DNA of 64,000 nucleotides from Kappaphycus alvarezii (Eukaryota > Rhodophyta > Florideophyceae > Gigartinales > Solieriaceae). Location of the stretch: assembly GCA_002205965.3 (NCBI GenBank), contig NADL03000451.1, forward strand, positions 2,976,001 through 3,040,000. Direction: 5' to 3'. Positions 9,970 through 23,321 of the stretch are shown in pieces. Position numbers and translations under genes: made by a program. Below the pieces are notes generated by a model that saw nothing but the letters and a program-made list of their open reading frames with translations, was not told the origin of the DNA and did not search any database. The number at the start of each line of letters is the position of its first letter. Within the stretch, counting starts at the first letter, position 1.

Positions 9970-11550
9970 GAGACTACCAGGAACTCGACGTGCAAATTCG
10001 CGAAGTGGTTAATATGCTTGGACGACGATGTAGTATCGATCTCCGCGGGTTATGTTGCTGAGAATGGAGAGGGAGCGGTATGTTGTGTACAAGGTCGTGC
10101 GGTGGCAGACAGGGACGGCATCCATAATATTTGCAGCAGCCGACCCGTGAAGGAAGGTTCCAAGAGCGAAAACCCCTAACCGCCAAGGCAAAGCGGGAGA
10201 CAGGCTCGGTTCCAAGCAGTATCCGTGCTGGCACAGTTTTGAAGTGCATCTTAATGTATTTCGTCGGCGACATCAACAGCATATGGTAGGTCGGCGAGAT
10301 TGAAAGTGTGTGTAGCCAGGCAAGCCGATCCAATCAAATGGTGCATGTGAAAACGGTTCCGCAAGTCGCAGCTATATTCGAGGAGGAAAAAGCTGTAGCG
10401 ATATCCATCAATCTTGCCGTGGCGATAGGCTTGCGTAGACACTGCATTGCAAATCGGGTCGCCGAGTAAGTCAAACCCGGCACCAAAGGACCCAGCGAGC
10501 GAGCGGGAAATCGGCGAGGAGAGCAGCTCGGTCCAATGCAACTGTGCGCTGCCGCAATATTTAGGTCTTCTGCGGGTATTCTGGAGGTCCTCTGCGGATT
10601 GGAAAAGAGTTCTAGATGCGGTCCGTGGGGACCGATCAAGCGGATGGCTCGGCATAGACCGTCCAGCATCTCCATGATGCTCCCACTACCTGCATACCAT
10701 TGATTCAGTATGATGCCTTCTTCTTCAGCGATCCATCGTACAAAGGGCTAGATCTTCGGTGATAAGAGCAGAATACCAGCTAGGTCACCCTGTTGGGTGT
10801 CCTGGGCGCTGGCAACAATTGTGCGTTTTCGATTCGAAATAATTAGTTACGTCAGAGTGCGATTGTAAAGCATATTGACGAATATGGAAAGCGTGAGGGC
10901 ACAGGAGAGGAGTTAGTCTAACATTGATTGCCGATCAGCGCGGTCGAAGGAATTGTGGGGGTTGATGAATACAGTGGCAATTTGAAAGTTAGAAGAGACT
11001 CCTCTAAGCATAATTCGCAATTCATAGGCATTGGAAACCATGCCGGCTGTGATACCGCCGGCCGATTGATATGGTGCTGTGAAACTACAGGAATCATCTG
11101 TCCCGGAAGTGAGTAACTGCTTGGTGACAATACGACAAAGCACAAGCCTAAAATATTCGGGATTATCTTTCCTGACTTTGGTAGGGGCGGGAGAAGGGTA
11201 GCGGCGGACAGAAGGAGGGCAGTAACTTCGATATTCTCTTTGGCTATTGGAGAGATCAGTTTAGTCAGCACACCGATTTCCGTGACTCCCGCTTCAGACC
11301 TAATCGGGGTCTTGTGCATTAGGGGAAACCATCGAGAGGGGGTGCAATCCGGGAACGACGTAATGTCGCAGGGGACCAGAAGAGCAGCCCGAGCGAAGGA
11401 ATATAAGTGATGCATGGGAAGGGGTGAGTACTGCCTTCATCAAGTAGGGAGACAGGCTGTGTTGGAGTCAGGCATAGGTCCCGAAGCTTTTGTATGGTTT
11501 TGGCTTCATTCCCATCTCCGCTTTGGGCGGTGTGTAGGGTGCGCATAGCT
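9970..11550 (-). pseudogene. non-LTR (LINE) reverse transcriptase remnant 1
   Basis: Read from high to low coordinates, the minus strand gives RT motifs in order across frameshifts. Near 11060-10920 are QSAGGITAG, an NAYELRIML stretch and VFINPHNSFDRADR (RT motif A; the usual Asp of the D-x-x-N-A-F motif is changed to Asn). Near 10800 is QDTQQGDLAGILLLS (motif B). Near 10720 is NQWYAGSGSI in place of the WYADDG active site. Then GPHGPHLELFSNPQRT and LPWRLGVFALGTFLHGSA near 10180. With the catalytic Asp pair read as Gly-Ser it cannot be active. It belongs to the same LINE type as remnant 2 at 48279-49870. Confidence 0.75.
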
Positions 11551-11669
11551 TTTTCATATCGAACATCAGAATAGAGAGCTTACGCAAGCCAGAAACTGTT
11601 GGCGTCATTGGAGGGGGACGGAGAGCCAGCCCTGTAGTAGTAGGTGTCAAAATAAAGGGATACATTCAT

Positions 11670-13682
11670 GTAAAATTTCAGTTGACAATGAAGAATTATA
11701 ACATTAGCAAGTTTCCGGAGCAGCTCTTTTGGATTTTTTCAGCTCTTATTCTTTATGGTATCAACACAGTAAGTGTTGCTTAAATTGACTGCAGAATTGA
11801 AACAAACACAAATTTATCAAAACAATTCGATGAAAAAACTAGTACCCCAGTAGATCCTATGTTGCCGCCACCTTGTGAAAAATGACAACGTGAAAATACA
11901 TTTATTCAAGTATAAATACAAATACGAGTGTATTCCACTTAACAAAGTCAGCCACTTCAGACCAAGTTGGGAAAATCCGTTGCGGATACCGATTGAACGT
12001 TATTTCCACAACAGTATGAAACTTAGGTTACCGTCGGTTAGTAAGGTACCGTGCCTTACAAAATTTCTTCTACAAACTCATGCTATTTCTTTGTGATTCT
12101 TTTCAGTATTTAAAAACACCAACAGCTGTGACGCAGGTTTAAGCTGTCATCTCCTTGCTTGATTTCCATCTTCAGAAGGTCTTTATCTTCGTCAAAACAT
12201 TATGTGTCAAATACTTTCCGGGAAACTTTTTAACTGTCATTTTCCAGTTTCAGGAGACCTTCGGAATTTTTTTCTAGACTCGAACCTCGGGTTCCATCAG
12301 AGTTTCCTTTCCCAATGCATACAACAATACATATAAAAACTGATGGGAACCCTTACCGTTTCGATTAATTGCCGTCTGTACTCATTCTGTTTTCCAGGCC
12401 GGTAGCGGGTAGCGTAAAATCTCTTGGAATTCTCAAGTTTTCCACGCTTTAGAATCTAGGTTGAGCATTGAGTTATTCCTAGAATACTTTAGGTAATTCT
12501 TTGAAGCGTACAAGGCTCTGTGGTACCTTTTGCACTGAACACGGTAGTCGCTCACCTCCAATCTGGCTTGCCGTATCTTTTTGTTGAATATTCTGTAATT
12601 TTGTCCCGCAATGGAAACTAAACATACTCAATTGGCCTCTATCAGCTTGAGAAGATACTAATACAGTCGTTATCTATGTCACTGACAACTAAAAGGTTTT
12701 TTGGGAGCGATTGGCTGGTTTTACTGATAAAAAACCATATCATCGTAATATTCCCTCTTCTGCCAAGTAGACTTGTTTTAGAAATTTCAAGTAAAAAAAT
12801 TCTGTATCGATGCGCTCTAGTTTCTGCTGCCCTGAGAAAAGGTACGGAGGTCAAGTGACATTGGATCGAGATTATGGAAATGCATATTCGAGGGAGAGTT
12901 GACTTTGTAACATGAATTAATCTGCAAGCAGAATAAATGCTAGAAATAACTGGAATACATAGCAAATAACCGAACTATGTGCTCATTATTGCAGATATAT
13001 TTTTTGAACGAAAATGTTCGGCAATATCTATAGGGAGGAAATCAAAGTGGATTAACAGCTTAAAATAATTGGAAAAGAATAGGTAATATTATATACATAC
13101 ATGTATGTACATACATGTAAAATCGAAAACCTGGAGGCAATGTTGACAATTCAGGACAATTTCATGCAAAAGACAAGATGAGGACGGGTTTTATGATTGC
13201 GCCACTCTAAGGCGAAGTTGCGCACCATTTTTTCGGCGAAAACATTTTTACACTGACAAAATGATATGTTACTTTCAATTTCTGGTGTTGTTCAACACAA
13301 TGAAGCTTTAATGTAATCTAGTTTCGAATTAGCACTCAGTTGAAGAAAAAGTAGTTCATCTTTATCGTTCTCATCAATCTTCACAAATTATTTGTATCTG
13401 CGGTGTGATGGAAGTTTGTGTATTGTTTCTTGGCGGAGAATTAATGATTCAGTTAACATTAAAATGAGCAAACACACCGAATGGATATTCAGATGAGTCT
13501 GGGGTGCTTTGCAAGCATATTCGCACATTTCGGTTAAGAGAAGAATGAGGACATTTCCATTTCAAACTAAGATGGAAAGTTCTGACGCAGAATGAACTTG
13601 CAGCGAGATTTTTTCATAGTCAATAAAAACATCTTTTAATAAAAGAAGTAAAGCGTTCCTCAATATTACAGTAGGTAATCTA
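11670..13682. other. AT-rich stretch, no gene recognised
   Basis: About 2 kb with no recognisable coding or RNA gene. A TACATACATGTA-type palindromic simple repeat lies at about 13092-13119. A few 60-100 codon readings (for example 12642-12965 minus) carry no motif. Confidence 0.5.
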
Positions 13683-13961
13683 TGGTATACTACCCATGGC
13701 CAACCTGGTTTTATGTTTTTCGGATACTTTTTTCAGGCATAGTCCACTGAGCTTTTTTTAGGCAATTTATATTCGCCGCTATACAAGGGCCGATCATACT
13801 GGGACGACAGTAAAATGACCCAGGAGGACTACCAGGACCCATCGGCCCAGTTTTGTCTCCCACTCCTGCAAGGCACACGCGTGTTAAGGTAACAACTATG
13901 ACATGTGTACTCGATCTAAACAACTTGCCAACTACGTCGATAATTTGGACGAATGAGCGCC
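13683..13961. repeat. dispersed repeat, copy 1 (pairs with 34684-34963)
   Basis: About 280 bp nearly identical to 34684-34963 in the same orientation. From TTTTTCGGA to GAGCGCC (about 243 bp) I count 11 differences, 8 of them transitions. Similarity ends abruptly after GAGCGCC. It has no TG...CA ends, so it is not an obvious LTR. Copy 1 lies directly upstream of the gypsy gag remnant and could be its leader. Confidence 0.85.
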
Positions 13962-14995
13962 GTTTAATTAACTTTCTCGTAGGAGATGCGAGACTTTTCT
14001 ATATTATCAAGTCGGGAATTGGATTCCGACAGTTGAACGTAGGTTTTCAAGTTTTTAGAGCCGGCGCGGCAACCATGGATTCGTGGCCTTACGTAGTGTG
14101 CTCTTTCTTAAGACGATACTGCACGGAAGAAGTACCCGCCAATGCATACGATAAGGTGACTAGGATGTCCCAAAAGGATGCAGAACCAGAGACAGAGTTC
14201 GCTGATTGTACCCGGGATGCTGCCTTAGTTTGTCCAGATGTTTTCACAGAAATGTCGCTGATCCACAATTTAGTGAAATAACTCAGTCCTGTTACTCGCT
14301 CTGCTGTAAACGAGTCTGTCTTACCGCTTAAGGACGACGGCAAGGACCCGTTGGACTTCTCCATAGTGCGGCGAATTGCCTCGTAGGCGGTCAAAACGCA
14401 CAGGGCATATGTAGCGTCCAAATGTAGATCGGCCATGAAAAGGCCGAGTGGTGTGATTGCCTAGTTAGAGTTACAAGAAGATGTCTCTGACTATGTGAGG
14501 TGATCAGGGATAGGGCCTCCATAATCTTCCGTTATGTAGATGCAAATTGATCGGAATGGAGCGAGAGGTGCTGGAACCCCGTTAAATCCAAAAGAGTTCC
14601 CACCTTCTACAGCATGGAATAAATCCTTCTAAGAAGATTAAGATGTCAAGGCGGTACAAGTTTTGTCCCCAGTTGAATTATAAAAAATCAGTGCTCATGC
14701 TTTGCGGTGAAAAAGCAAATTACAGATGTTGGGGCTATCGAGAACAAGGACATAACTTGCATACGTGCCCATATCTTCCGTTACCGGTCAGGTTGTTTTT
14801 TTGATTCGTCAATCATGAGTATCAGAAACACCTGCGCGTAAAACGACAGCAAAAAGAGGACCGACGTCGACGTAAACGAGTGACTATTTCCAAGCCACCT
14901 TTCCAATCGCCGAAAGAGTTGTATCGTCCAAGAAGTACTATGACACTTACCGCTGTGGAGCAAAGTGATGACGAACAGGAAAACTATCAGTGACT
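13962..14995 (+). pseudogene. gypsy-type gag remnant with damaged zinc knuckle
   Basis: Much of the region is too broken to read, but near 14710 the frame gives NYRCWGYREQGHNLHTCPYL. This is a retroviral CX2CX4HX4C zinc knuckle with the second Cys read as Tyr (TAT, one transition from TGT). A basic tail (KRQQKEDRRRRKRV) and an acidic end (EQSDDEQENYQ) follow, as expected for a nucleocapsid. It lies upstream of the protease and RT remnants on the same strand. Confidence 0.6.
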
Positions 14996-15289
14996 ATACC
15001 TCGCGAGGGCTCCGAAGTATCAGAAGTCGTGTCATTTGCACCTGAGTATTATCTTCCTACTGACAATCGTCATCCTCCTATGATTAATCGTTTTGTAAAC
15101 CTTCCGGAGGACATCTGTATCAGTAGGGAGAAGTTTTAGCATTTCATTTAGGATCAAATCGAGAAAATAAAGAAATATCTCAGCCAGCGTGCCAGAGAAG
15201 CGAGAAAATGTAAAAAAACACAATGCAAATAATGAATTAATATTTTCAAAAAAGGAATTTAGATATTTATACAGGATAAATGGGACCTT

Positions 15290-17690
15290 CCAACAGGTAT
15301 TGGCTTTAAGTTCGAGTATCTATGTTATTTCGGGCTCCACGGGACTTATGACACGTCATATGCGCTCAAATTGAAATGCGATTGACACATGTTCTCCGTG
15401 TAACATCAATCGAGAAAATGAAATACCAGCCGATTGGTATGACCACATCAAACCTTCGGAGATTGACCCAATCGTTGGGGATGCAAATGAAATACCCTTG
15501 TCCCTCATTGGGGTCATAAAAGTTACCATTAAGTTGGCCAACCGCCAGTGCCAGATTGATTCTCTTTTTACCAAGAAGAACTTTGCTGTCCCCGTATTAA
15601 CTGGAAGAGGCATCACAACCGCTCATGCTAGGAATATTCGATGTTGAGATCAACGACCTGATTTCCATGGTGGCGGAACGACTCCAATCATTGACCAATC
15701 AAAGGGTACACCACAGTCTCAGACCAGTGATAGGAGTCAACAGGATATCGGATATCGCTCATGAAGCCGCAGTAAGATTAAAAAAAGGGCTAGAAATGAC
15801 GGCAGAAAATCGAGTACTGGCCGAAGTTTATAGCACACCCATAGGCTTGTGTCTGATGGAGCCATGCTGGCCACTAAATGCACGAAATGTTTTGCCTCTG
15901 ATGAATGGCGTGGTTGATATTCTTCCATCTTTATATTTCAAAGTGATGGTGGCGGACTGGAAAAAAAATAAGGCTCCCGGCATCCGACACAGTGATTTTT
16001 TTGCCATCCGACATCCTTTAGTCATTACTTCCCCACTACGGAAATTTGGGGAGGGCGTGGAAAGAGTGTTTGGCATAATTATACCGTAACTCAAGGAATA
16101 ACGCCAGAGGCAGACGATAGAAAATATGGAAAAGAATCAACCGAAAGTCTCCAAGATGATTGGGAGTCCAAGATCGACTCATCTCATTGTGCCTCCCCAT
16201 CACGTAAATCGGCTATATAAGTCCTAAGGGAGCACTCGTCGATGTGGAGTTGGCATCTACGAGAAATAAAGGCCACAAAACACCATATTAATTTGGAATC
16301 AGGAACTCAGCCGATAAGATCTATTCCCCGCCATCAAGTTCCCACTAGAAGACAGATAGTAGAGGAGGAAATAAGACTACAGCTAGGGTCTGGATTGATT
16401 GAAGCAACCAGCGCAGAATGGGCTTTGCAGATCGTATTGGTCCCTTAGCCAGACAGTTCGAAACGTTTTTGCGTGGACTACCGCCTGCTCAATGCGAAAA
16501 ATATTGCAGATTTATACGATTTGCCTAGAATGGATGATTTCATTGATTCAGTAGGGGACTTCGCTGTATTTTAAACCCTGGATGTAAATAGTAGATGTTG
16601 GCAGATACTTGTTACTGAAAACGGTCGTGAAAAAACCGCCTTTACATCCCATTCAGAAATTTGTCTCTTCGTAAGGATGCCATTTTGGACTGAAAATGCA
16701 CTAACCACCTTTCAGAGAGCATTGGGTATCATATTGTACGGGTAAGATGTAAATTACGCCTCGTATATTTGGAGGACGTGATCGTATTTTCAAATAATAT
16801 GAAAGAGCATATTGGTCACCTGGATCAGGTTTTATCTTTGCTGGAGGTGTCCGGAATCTCTCAAAAGTGGAAGAAATGTTCATCCTTTCAGTCTTCTTGA
16901 GTTTATTGGTCATTTAATTCTCCTAAGAAAATTACGGGTAGCCGTAGGTACAATGAAAACTTCTTTCCTCGCAGTTTGACGGAAATACGTTCTTTCATCG
17001 GAGCCTGTAACGTATTACGAAGATTTTTCAAAGGATTACCTAGAGTAGTTCGACCACTGACCATGCAGTTACGAAAAGAAGCGGACCCTGAACATTTTCA
17101 TACATCTATTGAAGAATAAGTAGGGTTGTCTGAGAGTTTGAATAATGCTTTAACTCCTCCGCCTATATTTTTCGTGCCAAAATTCAGTCGTCATTATGTA
17201 CTAGATACCGATGATACCTTATACCAAGTGGGGTGCTCGTTTTTACAGGAACAGGAAGATGGGATAACTTCCCGTTTGCTATTTGTCACGGGTCCTGACC
17301 ACTGCTAAGTGTAATAACTTCGCCACAGAAAGCGAGTTCCTGGCCTTCTGGTCCATTACCACTCTTCGTCCATACATTAAAGAAGCAGAGCTACTTGTTC
17401 TAGCCTAAAGAGAATGCTTGGTCGTAGTTTGGTCCTGCATCACTCTTTCTCCATGAATTGAAGGAAAAAAGTTCCCTGTTCGAACGAAAGAAAAGAGTTC
17501 ACTGTTCAAAGCCAACACCATGCATTTAAGTTGCTCATGAGTTTGACAGATCCATACGCCCGATTGATTCGTTGGAGGCTGTGCGTATCAGAATTATAAT
17601 TTTCCATTGTCTATATGCCAGGAAGATTGCACCAAGTACCTGATGCTCTGTCTCGTTTGAAACACTATAAGGAGAATATCGATAGTAAAT
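15290..17690 (+). pseudogene. Ty3/gypsy pol remnant: protease, reverse transcriptase, RNase H
   Basis: A retropepsin-like start reads IYVISGSTGLM near 15330 (family DSGST; the catalytic Asp appears as Ile), followed by an IGVIKVTIKL strand and VPVLTGRG. RT starts with PIRSIPRHQVPTRRQIVEEE at 16300, then SGLIEATSAEWA, FCVDYRLLN, DLPRMDDFIDSVGDF and ENGREKTAFTSHSEICLF near 16640. RNase H gives HYVLDTDDTLYQVGCSFLQE near 17190 and ends with YMPGRLHQVPDALSRL near 17660. Many stops and frameshifts show an old, inactive copy. The matching integrase is not directly downstream; a plausible continuation starts at 27990. Confidence 0.85.
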
Positions 17691-17769
17691 CAATTAATGA
17701 CGCTATTTCTGTGTTAGTGCTCAAGCCGACAATAACCACGACTCGGTTACGGGGTGGAAGAAAATTCAC

Positions 17770-20100
17770 TACAAGATAATTTTTAGAAAAAATGTTAATT
17801 GGACCGCGTTTTTAATGGCTTTACAAAATTAAAACAAATCTTTTTGATTTTATTGTCAATGCTGACAAGTCACTGCGTGCAGCACTGCAAGGCATTCGCG
17901 AATGGAATAGATTACGCTGCAGACTTGGCTGCTGGCCCATTCATTTGTTCCGTACCGTCAGCACTTTGAATGAACGCAGTTTGCAAATCTAATACTGTAC
18001 AGTACTTGCATATCGACAGCAACAGACGTTATTATCTTTTGTTTGTTGATACCCCATAGTCGTCCATCGCCACCTTTTTGGTTATGTGCATTGAGAAGAC
18101 TGTACAGTCTTACAGCGTTATTACCGAAGTCTGTAGAATTATAACTTACTGAAGAATGTACGCAAAGTGCTCCACCACACGCGATCTTTTCAGTGCTGAC
18201 TGATAATGCAATTAAGTTGTAAATCAATTAAAAGCAAAGGGATTTACTATGAGCCTATGAGTTCTAGCACTACTCGAAACTAAAGCATAATAATATCAAT
18301 ACAAACGACTACTTCAAGCGTAACAGTGGTTCTTTTCAAAACCTAGTTCATGTTAAAATGTTTCTGGTTTTTGAATCAAAGCACCTCAAACCAGCTGTTT
18401 GCACACTAGCAAAACAGCAAGAAATATGAAACGGATGGTCAGTGCAAATGCCGCGGCATCAAAAGTATAGAGAGAGTTATTCCGGAAGGGAAAATTGAAA
18501 CAAAAAGTAGTTAAAATTGGATACTGACCTATAGTGATGTTGCGACACCGGAAGGTACCTCGTCTTGCACCCTGATTCTCTGCAGTACTGCAATAGATAG
18601 TTGAATGCAAAAATGTAAAAAGACGAGAGTTTGAGTACACAATAAGGAGATGGAAAGGGAACGTCCGGTGAATTTGAAACTTCAAGCCAGTCACAAGCTG
18701 TAATCCGGTTCTGACAACTCCATGAAATGCAGTACTGCATACTACCATCCAGAGAACTTGAAAACCAGCCTCGGACTGGCCAAAACCTGCAAAAAGATTC
18801 CGATTACCCTAAAACAAAGCAGTACTGCAAAATAAAATCCAGGGAACTTGATACTTCAGGCTGGACACATACTGCAGTAGGCTTCCCATGACTCCATGAA
18901 TGCAGTACTGCAGACTAAGGAGAATTATGCAGAAACTAATCACTTGTTTTTTGTGTAACCTTCGTGGATATACATGCACTGTTCAAAGCAGATGAAAGGA
19001 GAATGAAAGTGAGCAAGTATGCACTTCTTTGCCACTTGAGAAAGCAAAATCGAACGCAATTTTAATCATTTCGGTACGCTGAAGGCGGCTCTCAAGATAT
19101 ACTTCTGGCATAAAGCAATAGGTTGCGTGAACGATGAAACATATCCATCTGTGTTTTAAGTACTGCAAATTTACAAGGGATCACATTCTACACAAACGCT
19201 GGCTCTAAAAACGCGCGCGTGCGCTGTTGGTCAGCTCTTTGAATGCACATGGAGAGGTAAGGTGAAGCACTATCGCCATCATTTGACTCTTGCTGGTCGC
19301 GGTACTGCAAATCTTGAAGAAGCTGTTCACCCAGCAGCTAGGCTTCATCCGGAAGCCCAAAGTTTCGAGAGAAAGCACGATTGCTTGCCGCAAGAAGGCG
19401 CCGGTTGACTCAACTCGGGGGCGGAAACCCCACTCGCCGGCGTGCTTCTGTACAACGGCTTTTCAATTACGCGCCCATGCAGTACTGTATTTCCTTATAT
19501 ATTGAGCAGGTCGACTTGCAGAGTGCCACACAACTTACCTTGTAAAAAATAGATGGTCCAGAACGAATCGATATGATAGTGAGGTTCGAGGTAATGCAAC
19601 CTGAGCCAATAACGTTTTGCGAGATATGATCTGAGGCAGAGCTTTGAATGCTTCCACCACACGCGGAATAAATATTAAAAATTAAGGGTAGTACTTACGT
19701 TTCGTGTGTGTTTACTGAGGATGTACTGTAAAATACAGGTACAGGATGCATTGATCCCAAAGGATGAAGCTAGGACAGCTGCCTAAAAGTTTGGGATCAA
19801 TCAAAGTCGCAGAGGTAGCCTACACACTCTTAATATGAATAGTACCGAGCACGATAAAGTTTCCTTAAATGGAGTAGTCCCCGGCTGATTTAAAGGAATA
19901 ATTGTGGCACCTTAGGCAATACACGGAGGGTAAACATTTGGTCGTCTTTGCATGAACATAGATCCACCACTAAGTATAAATGATATGTGTTGATTTCGTA
20001 ACTTGAGGTCACGATGCAAGTACTTGTATCCTCCCCACTAAAAACGCATGAGTGGCATAAACCAATTCTTCGGACAAAGTCCGACATTTGCAGGATCTGC
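17770..20100. other. no gene; contains palindrome-bearing tandem repeats
   Basis: Between the RNase H remnant and the cassette I see no recognisable protein. The notable content is the repeat at 18581-18912. Scattered readings such as 18386-18748 minus have no motif. Confidence 0.5.
18581..18912. repeat. tandem units each ending in a TGCAGTACTGCA palindrome
   Basis: The perfect 12-bp palindrome TGCAGTACTGCA occurs at 18581, 18728 and 18901, and its 10-bp core at 18819. The three later copies close imperfect units of about 82-91 bp that also share an AACTTG(A/)...CAG...GGAC body and an ACTCCATGAA segment. Further palindrome copies lie at 20774 and 23328, and a partial one at 63632. Confidence 0.7.
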
Positions 20101-20160
20101 GGTTCAGTTTTCTTAGTCCTCCAGGAATTTGGATCATATTAACTGCTGTCTGTGCACATT

Positions 20161-21223
20161 TCAAGGTAACTGCGAACAATGGCATTTATTTATGCTGCAG
20201 GAAGGACAAAGTTGCAGAGAAGTATGGACTTGTAGAAATACTTCGAAAAGTCCTATTATTGTCGAAGATGGAAGACCGTGATTGCTCTCACTTAATTGAA
20301 CTTCAACAACACAATCACGATGAAGTGTTCTAATGCCGTATAGTATTTCTATTTGTCGCCATTCAGGAGTTTTGCGAAGCCTTTTTGCCAATTAATAGAA
20401 TGCCAGAAATGGCTTGTCATCTGAAATATGAGGAAAAAAACAATGATACGCTTCTGTCATGTACGTCACAATTTCGTGGAATGATACCACCCCAATTGAT
20501 TCACTGGTCTTGGTGCTGATGGTTTTGAGAAGTTTTCTTCTTACCCATTGACCGGAAGCGGGTAAATGGAACGAACCAGAGCGAACATCCTCGCTCCATC
20601 TCTTCAGCGGAGATTTCTTGAACTGTTTCTTCATGGCCTTATCTGCTTGTTTGATGAAGTTCTTGTGACCATCGCAGTCTTTATTAATTAGATCTCCATC
20701 GTAACCAAGCATTAGTCCTCTCAATGCCCTCCAATACAAACATTCATTTATCTGAGTCTTTAATGATAGATTATGCAGTACTGCAACTCTATACATCCAA
20801 TCATTACAAAAGGGAATGCTCTACAGCATAAACGTAAGCATCTGGATGGTTGCTGCGAGCAGTGCTTAGTTTTATAGGCCGGTAGGCCGACTCAAATACG
20901 AGCTCCATCACCTACCTGTAGTGTCCCAGAAGTGGCAGTGTTGTCTCGTAAAACTCAATTAACCTATGACGGTTCGGCTTTTACAAAAGATTTCGGGCGA
21001 CATCTGACTCTGTACGGAGTTTGTTGATTCCCTCGACGTATATTCTGGAAATCTTCTTGAGCTCTTTAATGTATTGTGGCTGCAGCTCTCTTCTAACGAG
21101 ACAAACAGATTCCGGATCATCTATTCCTTCCTCTGGCCTCCAGTAAGTGAATCCAATTAATGACTGCAGTTTCTGCAGTTCTGATAAACATATCGTGATG
21201 AGAGCACTCTCATCGGAGGTCAT
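20161..21223 (-). pseudogene. cassette gene Y (unrecognised; weakly transposase-like)
   Basis: A minus-strand gene broken by at least one frameshift. From 21223 it reads LITICLSELQKLQSLIGF and HRLIEFYETTLPLLGHYR, then an in-frame TAG and ELVFESAYRPIKLSTARSNH near 20870. After a frameshift it continues from 20796 with INECLYWRALRGLMLGYDG, KQFKKSPLKRW and VSFHEIVTYMTEAYHCFF. The FES(A)xxPxKxxxxRSNH segment reminds me of C-terminal parts of large fungal and algal transposases, but I cannot assign a family. It lies just upstream of and divergent from gene X copy A, so it may belong to the same element. Confidence 0.4.
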
Positions 21224-21578
21224 GGTAACACGTTTGAATGCTTACGATCTCGTCACCAGCGCAGCTCCGATGGAAGAAAGAGGTCTATGGACTACCGCAC
21301 AAGTATTTACACCATGCAGAACGACCAAAAAAGCCGCGGGAGGGGAAGGTACCGAACGAAATAGCACAATGATGCAGAGCACTACACCATTAAATACTGA
21401 ACCAAGTAGTGCTACTCCTTCGACTACCGCATCGTGTGGTACTTTAACGCCGAGTATTGCACAGTCCAGTTCTGTATAACCGAAAACTGCATAGCCGACT
21501 ACTGCAGAGGCGACAACTGAACAACCGTCCACTGCACAGCCGCTACCAATATTACATGATGCTATTCAATCGCGCCCA

Positions 21579-22960
21579 TTGCATCGTTTTGTATACAGAA
21601 GCCATCATTACTATGAACTCTACTGCAGGATAGAGCTCAGGATGGGTATTTTATCCACACAGTTCCATCCTGAGGTGATTAAATGCTCGACAACCTATTT
21701 ATGGGAGGATTGGCCCACGTACGTTGACAAAAACCGTGAGTCAACCGCCAGCACTGCCGGTTCCTATGCCGCCGTCTGTGCGCTTTCTCATGACGTCATT
21801 GCCTGCGCTGAAACACCATACGAGGAAATGAGTGATAGGGAGAAGTCAGAGGTGAATGCGCTCAAAATAGTGTTACGTCGCGAATACATGATTATCTTCC
21901 TGGTGACATGGAGTGTGTACTTGGGTCTCGCTATCGTCGTGGAGGAAGGTACTATCGCGCTGTTAGACAGTACATGCGGGCATCTATATTTGGATGTCAA
22001 GCATACTGTCCCAGATATCATTCGTTACATGAAGGACATCCTGACTCGAGACCACAGCCTGAGGTCTAGAATTGTGTTTAACTACAACTGGGGTAGACCT
22101 ACGTTTTACGTGTAAAACGAGAAAGCCCTATTGGAAGAGGATGTAAGAGATATATCACTGCATTCAAGAGCGAAGCATGCCGTATTGGGTGTTGATTTTG
22201 ACGCCCCCAGAGGCCAGATTTGGGAAACTAGCACCGGTAGAGAGCTATGGCGTTTGAAGGATAAACGGGTCGGGGGTTTTCGAAGAAAGAACGGTTCAGG
22301 ACCCATCCTTGGTAGGTGCTTCACCCAAGATGAATGGAACACCTATCCTTCTTAACACTCCTTGGCTAGCTCGCAAAATTGGCTCAATATGGAGGGAGTA
22401 TTACAGTACATGATCTCATCACTAACTTGTACGACATGCCCCGTGGCTATTTTAGAAACTGCGTCCATACTGCCGATTACTATCGAACCGTTCATACACA
22501 AGCAAATCAAATTGGTCACTTCGTGCGGGGCACACTGAATAGAAAAAATAAGTATAGCAGATCTGGAGGGCCCAAACGAGGTTTAAATACGGCAGGTATT
22601 ACTCGGTATCGAGGATTACTGGTAGTGGTTATGGCGGCTACAGTGACCCAAAACGCATTCGATCGATTGAAAAATATGGGCAAAGTACATGTAACAACCA
22701 TTGCAGATCGTATAGCAGTGACAGTAGCTCGCGGGACCCGTACAATCAAGATGTCTCTTATCGCAATGGAAGTAATCGATATGGAAACGAGCTTTCCTCC
22801 TCTGGAGCCAGGGGTTCGTACGGGTATGACCGTGGTAGCCATGAATACGAGCATGTGGGTCAGTCTTCAGCGGGGGACAGAATAAGGGTTAGCCCCTTGC
22901 GCGTGGAAGTGATGAGCGTGGAAACTGCACTACAACTATCGATTTGACACACGACCAAAA
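21579..22960 (+). pseudogene. cassette gene X, copy A (unrecognised, gag-like layout)
   Basis: One plus frame from 21579 to 22355 is broken by a single TAA at 22113, then the reading shifts frame. Landmarks: SEVNALKIVLRREY, IALLDSTCGHLYLDVKHTVP then DIIRYM near 21960, DFDAPRGQIWETSTGRELWR near 22195, and a C-terminal SYSSDSSSRDPYNQ...NRYGNELSSSGARGSYGYD region near 22700-22850 rich in Ser, Gly, Tyr and Arg. The TC...D...TV..I...M segment and the RxELWR motif align without gaps with gene X copy B (51092-52705), about 27% identity over 37 residues by eye. The Ser/Gly/Arg-rich tail suggests RNA or nucleic acid binding (inference). Confidence 0.5.
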
Positions 22961-23321
22961 AGGATATCAACGTGGAAATACTGGTACCAAAATCAACACA
23001 AAGGACCCGTATCGTGCAAAGTACAAGAACCATTACAACCAGTGATACTCTAATTGGTGTTGTCAGTAGAACCTAATATGTAGAATCCGCTTTCTAGTTT
23101 TGATCATTGCTTTGCGTGAATTCTTGCATACATGAGTTAAGTCATGAGTGTATGACTTGGTCTAGACACAGCTCTAGTTCCAAATAACTGTAGATGCATC
23201 TGTACTGACGATTTTAAAAGAGGCCTGTTCCGCCTGTAGTGGGTGCAAAGCCCCGACCTCATATGGAATATGAATGAAATTTACAGTGAACAAAGCTGAG
23301 GGCAGTCCAAAGCACTTGAAA

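Noticed and set aside
12270-12310. A tRNA T-arm-like GGTTCGAGTC on the minus strand
   Set aside because: The stem bases do not pair and no anticodon or acceptor arm follows. No convincing tRNA was seen in the window.
13683-13961. 5' LTR of the gypsy element
   Set aside because: No TG...CA ends, no primer site after it, and the second copy at 34684 is not followed by element ends.
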